Of a DNA stretch of 64,000 nt, positions 1 through 10,200 are shown in pieces. The stretch is from positions 1,600,001 through 1,664,000 of the forward strand of contig NC_083512.1 in NCBI RefSeq assembly GCF_032362555.1. The letters are read 5' to 3'. Both the position numbers and the translations under genes were made by a program. Numbering within the stretch: the stretch's first letter is position 1; each line of letters opens with the position of its first letter. Below the pieces are notes generated by a model. It made no database searches, was not told where the DNA came from, and saw nothing but the letters and a program-made list of their open reading frames with translations. Origin of the DNA: Amyelois transitella. Lineage: Eukaryota; Arthropoda; Insecta; Lepidoptera; Pyralidae.

Positions 1-1201
1 TAAAGTATTATCAGCCCATTCTCATTCCAATATTACATACCTAATCAATTAGCAAACCCTGTTTTTCGCGCCTTTTTTGTAATAGATTAAAAAAGCGATA
101 AGTTGAACTCATTCAAAATTCAAATCTCATCCATAGTCACCAAACAAACTAGTTATCATTAGTAAGACAAGGATGGAACAAACCAGTTTAACCAATAATT
201 TTGGTTTGGAAATTAAATGCGATTAGTTTTAACTACCTACTTATTATTATTATATATATCATTCTATTTTATAAGTAGTATCATACTATTACAAAAGTAG
301 GAGATCTATCTCATACATTTTTAACTTGCACTTCAGTTTCGTTCATTGTACAAACACAACTATAACAGCCATAACTTAAGAACTAACTTATTTTAACTTA
401 GGTAACTAACAATAAAAGACGTTACACAAAGAAACCGGAGGTGGGTCACAGTCGCATGTTCGAAGTTATTCATACTAAAAAAGGTTAACACAAATGACGT
501 ACTAAAACGTTTAAAAAACCTCTTCAACTTCGGTTTCTAAGTGTGGATATTATTGTAATTGTTATAAAAGATATACCGCCACAAAAACATATATCACAAT
601 GGCTTGTTAAATACAAACTAATGGAGTTTGATCAGAAAAACACTTATTGAGAGCATAAAAATATTTGTAGTAAATAAGGTTCTTTCACATAATTTATTAT
701 AGCACTATTTGGCGTACCAAGTTCAGTAAAACAGACACGCTAAATGATTATTAACTTTTTTCCTAGTTTCGACTTTAAAATTAAAATAAAGACTTGATAT
801 ATTCCTTACCTCATCTTATTTAATAAAACTTTTATTCTTACCATTTAGTTTGTAACAAAAAAGTATAAAGGTGTCTACTATAATGTATTTTTTTCACATA
901 TACGTTCACTTTGTTTGGATTAAAAATATCGGTATTTATAAAACAGCTGGCCGAGTTGTCAAACGCGCAGACGTATAGGGTTTGCGTTCAAACCTGTATT
1001 ACATGATTTACAATAGAATGAAGCATTTCTGTTACTATCACATCTTGTACAAATACTATGGCCCGCTAAAATACCGGTTATTTTGAAACCGGTTAACAGT
1101 TTATCCCATGTATTACATGAAAAAAATCACAATAGAATTCCAAATGGAAGTAATTCAAAATCTCAACGACAAAAGCTATACAACATCAATTTCCTTCTTA
1201 A
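1..1201. other. Downstream flank / 3' UTR of the TBC1D5-like gene
   Basis: AT-rich sequence with no convincing coding region. On the minus strand it follows the TBC1D5 stop codon. An AATAAA on the minus strand (plus TTTATT at 831-836) is a candidate polyadenylation signal for a 3' UTR of about 370 nt. The short ORF at 1083-1265 is antisense to the last exon and is not credited. Confidence 0.35.
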
Positions 1202-4200
1202 TCACTCTGTCCTAGACCTCAAGGGGTCCATGAAGGGTAAATCACTAGGCGTACACTCCGATTGATTGAATACTTTTAATTGTACTTCTTTTAGTTTAGG
1301 CGCGGTCGGTTTTTGGGTAGTACCACGTCGAAGGGGAATCGCGACAGGAACGATTTGTTTGCGAGTGGTTGTGGTCGTGGCGGATTGCCCTTCGGCCGCT
1401 TCTAGCGCCGTTTCTACGTCGACTAACGCATGATTTCGACATTGGATTAAAGCTGCCAACTGAGGAAAATAATTAAATGAAAATTGTTTCACAAATGAAT
1501 CCGATTAATCATGGCTAATGCGATTGTGCTGGTGCAATAATATATATCTTCTCAACACATTCCCCCTCGTTAGTTTATTAAACACTAGCTGTGCCTGCGA
1601 CTTCGTCCGCGTGGAATAGTTATTTTGGGCATCATTAAATGGCCATCAAGGATGAATAATTTACTCCGTTTTTTTTTCCCATTTTCCATTATTTCTTTGT
1701 TCCTAATAGTTGAAACGTGATGTTTTATAGCCTAAAGCCTTCCTCGATAAATGGTCTTTTCAACACAAAAATAATTTTTCAATTCCAACCAGTAGTTCCT
1801 GAGATTCTGCGCGTTCAAACAAACAAACTCTTCAGCTTTATAATATTAATATAGATACATACGCAGAGCGACTTGACCCAACTGGGTCAAGTTTTCGGTG
1901 TGATGTTAGTGGTACTATAGTGTTTGTTTGTTTGTAATATCTTTATTGCATAGTAATTTACACAGTAACAAGAAAATAGTAAATACAGTACCTACTACCA
2001 CTTTAATAAGTTACACCGATGTACCTGCGCAGAAATCAATTTTTGTCATGGCGCGAAAATATCTGCGCCAATCATAGTGCGCCATTTGAACGCGGGATCA
2101 AAACCGTTCGCTATTGGCTAATTGCGTACGCGCCATTGTCTGGAGTTCGCAGGAGCGCCACAACGTCGCGGCGTCGCGGTAGTCGGTAATGAGCGAGATA
2201 CACGACTCCTGTTGTTTTGGAATTTAAAATCCTATGTAGTAGCAATAAGTTCGTTATTTCACTTATGTTTTCATTCGGCCAGATGCGGCGGTCGGTTGTA
2301 CTATTCTGCGCCATCGAACAATGCCGATGTAACTTATAAAAGTGGTTGACTTGTACATAGTTATGAAAGGAACAAATCACTTGTGTAGTGAGCAAGCATA
2401 CCTGCAGTATTTGCTGCAGAGGTTGCGCAACATGTGGCGGGGGTCGGGGCAGCGCTAACGCGAGAGCGGCCGCCGCGCGGGGAAGCTGCGAGCGTACAAG
2501 CGCGAGAGCAGCTAGTTCGCGGGCGACATCCGCACCTTTGATACACAAAATTCAAAAAAATTCAAAATTCAAAATTTTTATTCATTATTATAGGATACTA
2601 TATAGGTATCGCTTAATAATTGTCGTATGGTTTAACAACATTGGTTGACGTCAAATAAATTACTTAAAAACTAAGTTTACTGCCGCTTCCAAGGCGTCAG
2701 TGCAGAAGAAGCGGTAACAAACTGCACTGCAGCATTTTCTTCAACAACGTTAACTTCACAATATTAAATTATACTTAGAATGGGTGAAGGTTTTCACTAA
2801 GGAGCATTTGTAATACGGTTACATACATACATATGATCACGTCTTTATCCCTAGCGGGGTAGACAGAGCCACCAGTCTTGAGAAGACCGATTGGCCACGC
2901 TCAGCTGTTTGGCTTAGTGATAGAATTGAAATTCAAATAGTGACAAAAGAATCTCAAGTTTCGCCAGATATATCGGGCCTTATCTTGCACAGGTCTTTTT
3001 AAGACACTGTAACCGTATTGTTCCGTGCCGTGTGGTTCCCGGCATCATTGCAAAAAAGAATAGGACCACTCCATCTCTTTCCCACGGATGTCGTAAAAGG
3101 CGGCGACCAAGGGATAGGCTTATAAACTTGAGATTCCTCTTTTAGGCGATTGGCTAGCAACCTGCCACTATTTAGATCTCAATTCTATCATTAAGCCAAA
3201 TAGCTGAACGTGGCCGATCAGTCTTCAAGACTGTTGGCTCTGTCTACCCCACAAGGAATATAGACGTGACCATATGTATGTATGTATGTAAGGAAGTAGT
3301 CGCGTCAGAAACGCTTCCGTATCATAGGTGTAAGTGTGAAAAGTAAGTAAGTAAGTAAAGTGTAATTTTTTCTTTATGAACGTATGGCGACATCTTAACG
3401 TCACAGAAACAAAATGGCGCGACGCTATCAGTCAAAAATAGCGAAAAGTCTAAATCGCGCAAGCAAAGATTTCACAGATTGGAGCATATATACAACATCT
3501 GACACAACATCGTCTGAGCAGCGGTATCCCAGGTATAACACCTAGCCTGGCGGAAGATCTACCCTTTGGTGGCGGTCGCAGGGTTCAGATCGACCACTAC
3601 AAAAAGTCACCGGACAATCTAGTAGTTATTCCTACGTTATTAATAAAAGAAGAAATAAAACAACAATTTCATTTTCGTCATTTTTGACGTGACAACGTTT
3701 TATAATTCGATAGAGCTGGCTGCACGCACGAAAAAACATGACTCATGCGGCGTTACCTCTCTCCGAGGCGTTCCATGTAAGGTTTGAAGTGCAAGCGAGA
3801 GCGCGGAACGAGCGACAAAGAGGCACAATCGGCCTTCGCGTTCGACATCCGTCTCTCTCCTACTTGAATGAGTGATGCGTCTGCGTGGACAGCTGCTATA
3901 CTATAGTACATATGTTTTGGTCGAGTATCAAGTGCAGTGAAAAGTGAATGTGGTGTAACAGTATTTTCTTAAGACGTTCTCACGTTCAACTATCGTCAGT
4001 AAACCGATGTAGCGGGAGCGATGACTCGGCTCGACCGCCACCACAGGGAAGATCTTCCGCCAGGCTGGGTGTTATGCCTGGGGAACCGCGGCTCCAACGA
4101 TGCTGTGTCGGAGGTTGTATATATGCTCCAATCCGTGAACCTTTGAAATCGCGATTTCGATTCTTCGCTGCGTTTTGGTTGAGCGCGTCAATTTGTTCGC

Positions 4201-7200
4201 GATGATTGACAGTAGTTGTTTGATTGGATGTTGTGACGAGTGGCGTAGAGATGTCGCCACAACCGATTTCTAACCTTCAGCCACTCCTTCCGAGCCGGAG
4301 TCCTCCTCCGGCGGGTCGGGCCAGCGCTCGGCGTGCGCGTGCGCAGGCGCGGGCGGCGGCGGGCGCGGCCACGCCAGCGGCCGCCGCAGGTGCAGCGCCA
4401 GCGCGCACACGTGCGGCGCGGGCGCAGGGCTCGGCCGCATCAGCGCCGACAGCACCACTCCCGGCTCCGGGTGCACCACTTAAAGTCCCAAGTTTAACGT
4501 ACATACATACATATAGTCACGTCTATATCCCTTGCGGGGTAGACAGAGACAACAGTTTTGAAAACACTGATAGGCCACGTTCAGCTGTTTGGCTTAATGA
4601 TAGAATTGAGATTCAATGAGTCACAAGTTGCTAGTCCATCGCTTTTTACGACATCCATGGGAAAGAGATGGGGTGGTCCTATTCTTTTTTATATTAGTGC
4701 AGGGAACCACACCCAAGTTGAAATAAAACCCTATTCAACTAATTATTATTGTATGTAGAATCTCAATTCTATCACTAAGCCAAACAGCTAAGCGTGTAAT
4801 CAGTCTTTTCAAGACTGGTGGCTATGTATTATTGTATGAATGAAAATATTTCTTAAATAAATAACTGGGAGCACGGCTCTAAGCAAACACTACCGTACCA
4901 TCCTTTATTTTGACTTGATCGTGACTTGGCCGTTGACCAACTAAAGTATAAAAGATTGGCCAGATATATTACATTAAGCGTAATAATAAAGAAATCACAG
5001 TAAGGAACGCTGTCGATCTACTGCGCGTTGGACAGACTCAATAAAAGTTGTGACACAAGCATCTACAGGGTGACTTTTAATTCAACTGCATAAATTTAAC
5101 TGTTAAGTGTACTCATCTAAAGGATATTTAAGAACGTTAAAAGAAAAATATCGGTTCATATTTCAGAAAGTACGAAAAAAATAAAGTATCAAAATCCACG
5201 ATCCTAAATACGTCATATCACTCCGGCACGGCAGGCGGAAAACCGACGCGTAAGATTCAGAGGTCAATTAACATGTTTAGTTTTAATTTCTTTTTGTAGT
5301 ATTGGTCTTTAATAAAGCGTGTGACGTAATTTTGAGGGTTTTTTAAATGTGAAAATGATGACGTTTAATTTAAAAAAAAAATAGGCTCAAACGGCTCAGA
5401 AGAATGGGTATAGCCTATGTTTAAAAGGAAGCAGTTGTTTTAAATGTCACCCTGTATAGTCCAATGATCCCGTAACGCTGATGACCGCAACAAACGGAGG
5501 CGTATCGCTGGGGCTGCATTATCCAAGAAGACGCATCATCATAAAACCACGACCACTCTGTCAAGAGTGAACGACTGAAGAGGAGTAAGGATCCTTAGAT
5601 TTGAGACGACTTTGTCAAAATTGCATTACTTTTTAGAGATAAACAAGCAACTCCATCGAGACTTCGCTAGTTTTTTACAGTATATTTTTGGTGAAATACT
5701 ATTTATAAATAATACAGGTTTAATACCTGTATGCGAACGTGACGTACCTTTCTTACCTGTATTATTTGTAAATAGTATAATGCAACGTCAAAGTTAAAAA
5801 ACAACTATACCTTAAATATGTAAAAGATGACACTGATTGATTTCTTCTTCCTTGAGGGTCTAGGAATGCACTAAACAACATATTCCGTAATTCAAATGGA
5901 AATTAAATAGATTTTTCGTTAAAACGCTGGCATAATCTAGTTAAGTCAACCAAAAAAAAAAACCACTTACGCGTATTCCTATTAGATATTAACATAGCGA
6001 TGACAACGAAGTGTATGTGGGGCAAAGTGGGGCCGTCGGCGAACAGGAATCCCCACAGGTGGGGCAACTCGGACCGCGGGAATTCCCGGCCGAAAAGCAG
6101 TCGGAGCCATCGACTGCAAACACATACATACATATAGTCACGTCATATTTAGAACATGTTTAGAATTTTAGAAAATATTAGTGTAATTAATGTAACATTT
6201 CAATACAATGTACATTGTTCAGAAATAAATGAAATGAAATGAAATTTAGAACGTCTATATCCCTTGCGGGGTAGACAGAGCCAATAGTCCCGGAAAGACT
6301 GAATGGCCACATTCAGCTGCTCGGCTTAATGATGGAATTGAAATCCAAATAGTGACAGGTTGCTAGACCATCGCCTAAAGAAAAAAAGAATCACAAGTAT
6401 GTAAGCCTATCCCTTAGTCGCTTTTTACGACATCCATGGGAAAGAGATGGAACTGCAAACACATAACAAATAATATCCGACATCACACCGGTTAAATGCC
6501 GTGTGGTTCCCGGCACCAATAGAAAAAAAGAATAGGACCACTCCAACTCTTTCCCCATGGATGTCGTAAAAGGCGACTAAGGGGGTAGGCTTATAAACTT
6601 GGGATTCTTCTTTCAGGCGATGGGCTAGCAACCTGTCATTTTATATGAATCTCAATTCTATCAGTACCTAAGCCAAACAGCTGAACGTGGCCTATCAGTA
6701 TTTTCAAGACTGTTGGCTCTGTCTACCCCGCAAGGGATAAAGACGTGATTATATGTATGTACACTGGTTAAATATGTACACAAACAAAGCACATAGCTAA
6801 AAACTATAAATAGAAATGGTGATTTGGTGAAAGCGTCATTGAACTGAATGAATTGAAAGAGATTCGCATAGAGATTTTTTCAAAAACCTAAATATTTTAA
6901 CTTTGCCCTCCCAATACATATTCGATAACATCATGCATGTTAGGAAAAACTTAGACTCTTTCAAAAAAGTAGGTGAATGTACTAGTAGATCACTGCGGAA
7001 CAATTACAAGTTGTCGATCCCAGCACATCGGCTGGCTAAGGTAGGGAAATCATTTCTGATTAATTGTATAAGATTTTATAATAAATTACCAAAAAGTGTT
7101 CTTGAAATGAATGATAGAAAATTCAAAAAGTATATTAAAGTTGAGCTTTGTAGGAAAGCCCATTACAGCACGGAGGATTATATTAATGATAAACATGTGT

Positions 7201-10200
7201 GGCCCGAGCTGGACATAATGGCCTCTTAAATGCTTGAGTATTTTTGACATGATCTTGACATAATTTGTACAGTATGTACATATTTTATTTTATCTTTATT
7301 TTATTTGACGAAATAATCGTATTGACATAATCAGTTCTACATTCATTGACAATGTGCATTCGTCCACAATTTAGATTTAAGAGATCTATATTTGTAAATT
7401 GACGTCCGATGAAAATGCTGCAGTGTAGTTTGTTCCGCCGCTTCTTCTACACATGCGCTTTGGAAGCGGTAGTAGTTATAATTAGATTTAAGTTATGTGA
7501 CGTCAATAAGTGATACCTTGTATCCAATTTTGAAAATAAATCTATTATATTCTAAGTATTCTATTTTGAACCTGACTCTTCAAAACTCACTGAACTGTAG
7601 GGACGTGCGTATTTAAAATTAACACTTAAAATATAAAACGTTAATAACCTCTACGTGTTTTTGAATTAACGTTGAAACTTACATTCCAAATAGCTCCAGT
7701 GATATATTGCATTCGGTGAGATGAGCGGCCAACTCAGGGTCGAGCGGAACTAAATATTCGTCTCTTATCTTTTCTAAATATCTTACAACTTCATTTGGAT
7801 TCTGTAAAGAGTAATGTTAATTAGGAAATAGTGTCAAGTCTTTGCATTTGCTGTCAAGTGCCGTGTGGTTCCCACCCCCATCTCTTTCCCATGGATGTCG
7901 TAAGAGGCGACTAAGGGATAGGCTTACAAACTTGGGATTCTTTTTTAGGCGATGGGCTAGCAACCTGTCACTATTTGAATCTCAATTCTATCATTATGCC
8001 AAATAGCTGAACGTGGCCGTTCAGTCTTTTTAAGACTGTTGGCTCTGTCTACCCCGCAAGGGATATAGACGTGGCCATATGTATGTATGTATGTCTAGAA
8101 ACTTGTTCATTGTCCTTAACGGGTCCAAATGGGATCTTATGTTGTGTTAATTTATTTGAAAATCATGCATTACTATCATTAAGCTAAAAACTTTATGCAG
8201 TCTTAAAATTATGCTATTGAATGTTAGGTATGAGACTAATTTTGGATCGATATTAACCTTATTTAAACAATTTTTTTTTTTTAATTTAATTTAATGGTCA
8301 ACCCTCGTCACTATACATACATGAACTACATTAGAAGTGGGCATCCTTCCTTCGGAGGTAGGCACTATATCCCCCGTCGTGTAAAACTTTTCCAAGCCCT
8401 TCATTATAGCGTTGAAGAGCATGCTGTAACGGAAAACGACGTAATTTTGAATAAGTATATTGATATAAATTCAAAATTATAATTAATTATTATAAATAAC
8501 ACTTACTAGCTGTCATGTTCAAGATATTCTTCTTGCAAAACGTATTTCAATGTATCACTGAAACAAAAATACAATACAATACATTACAATACAATAAATG
8601 TAGTAGAAACATACATTAAGAATATGATGAGCAAAGGCGGCCTTAACGCTAAGCAATCTCATCCAGCCGACAAAAATATATGTTAAGATTCAGTTTCATA
8701 GTGACTATTTGTGTCAATAGTATGTATTTTGATATTGACAAAAAAAGCACAATATTGACAGATAGAGATGATAATCCTTACCTTAAATTGTTTGGTGCAA
8801 ATTTCCTATCTAAATAGAGTTCAAGAAGAAGAGGCGCTAATATCTCGTGCATTCCTTGTCTGTAGCCCACGTGCGAGTGAGAACGCGCCCAGAAAAATAA
8901 TACTTCTACCTAAAAATATCATCGATTTTTAGGATATCTCTTTATTTCCTATTACTAATTTTTTATATTATTATTATTAAGGTGAAAATAAACAACTATC
9001 AAACTAGATTATTATAATACACCAGCTGTTTGCCCGCGGTTCGCCTCGCTCCGCACATCGTTGTTTAAAATCCTAGGAATGTATTATTAAAAAAAATACT
9101 TAATTATAGGAGTTAGATATATGGTGTCGCGGACTTTTTCATAGATCTACTGAAAACCTTTATTTAGTTGTAGTACAATAAAATATAAATAACTAGAGGC
9201 CGCCCGCGACTTCGTCCGCATGGAAACCCTATCAATCCCGCGGGAACTCTGGGATAAAAAGTAGCCTATGTGTTATTCTGGGTCTTCAGCTACCTACATA
9301 CCAAATTTCATGGTAATCGGTTCAGTAGTTTTTGCGTGAAAGAGTAACAAACATCCATACAAACTTTCGCCTTTATAATAGTAGTAGGATCAGCAGATTG
9401 ACCAGTGCACACAAGGAAATGTTATTGTCCCCGGATTACTATAAAATACTGAATAATCTATCTAAAAACGAATTTGTTTCAATAGAAATTTATGCCTTTA
9501 GCAATCTCGGCTAATGTAGCTTACTAATCGTGAAATAATTTTTGCAATCGGTTCGGTATCTACGGAGATTAACCGCCTCAAGCATACAAACTCACAAACG
9601 TTTACCTATGTATAATGTTAGTACAGATTTTGTGCGCTATCAGTAAATTATTTTTTAAATTAAAACTTGTTTAATTGTAACCATAATGATTGTTTGACTG
9701 GTGTTAAGTACCTATTAGTAGTAAATTTAAAAATAATTACCGGTGTTACATATTTGCTATGAGTATGTACATTAGATTTTAGGTATTTCACATAGTATTT
9801 GAAATATTTGGAAATAAAAACAGTTTGTAACCCAAATAATACAGTTCCTAAATTTAAAACCTTTATTTAAGGACATAACCCGGTTAATAATGAATTTAAC
9901 AAAAATAAATGCAAAAATAAAAAAAATTAATTAAAAAAATAAACAGTAGCTTGGTCACACTAATATTTTTTCTTGATTATCAGACTGACATGGAAGCTTT
10001 GATATTTACAAATTTACAATAACATACCATAATGTCCTGTACTTCTTTTTCCCTGAAATACAGCTCGTCAGGGAAGGTTCTCACGACATCTTGTAGAATC
10101 AGTGCTTTCAGTTCATTATCACAGAAATGTTGTTTCCATACACTCTAAAATTAAAAATATGTTTATGTTTAAGCCCTGTGGATATTTATTTATAAAGGTA

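Noticed and set aside
4224-4619. Ala-rich ORF on the plus strand
   Set aside because: Antisense shadow of the GC-rich TBC1D5 exon 4478-4275, whose sense frame fits splice phases and family motifs.
6903-7229. Host gene exon
   Set aside because: The peptide ends like LINE ORF2 proteins, and the downstream UTR is repeated at four other sites.
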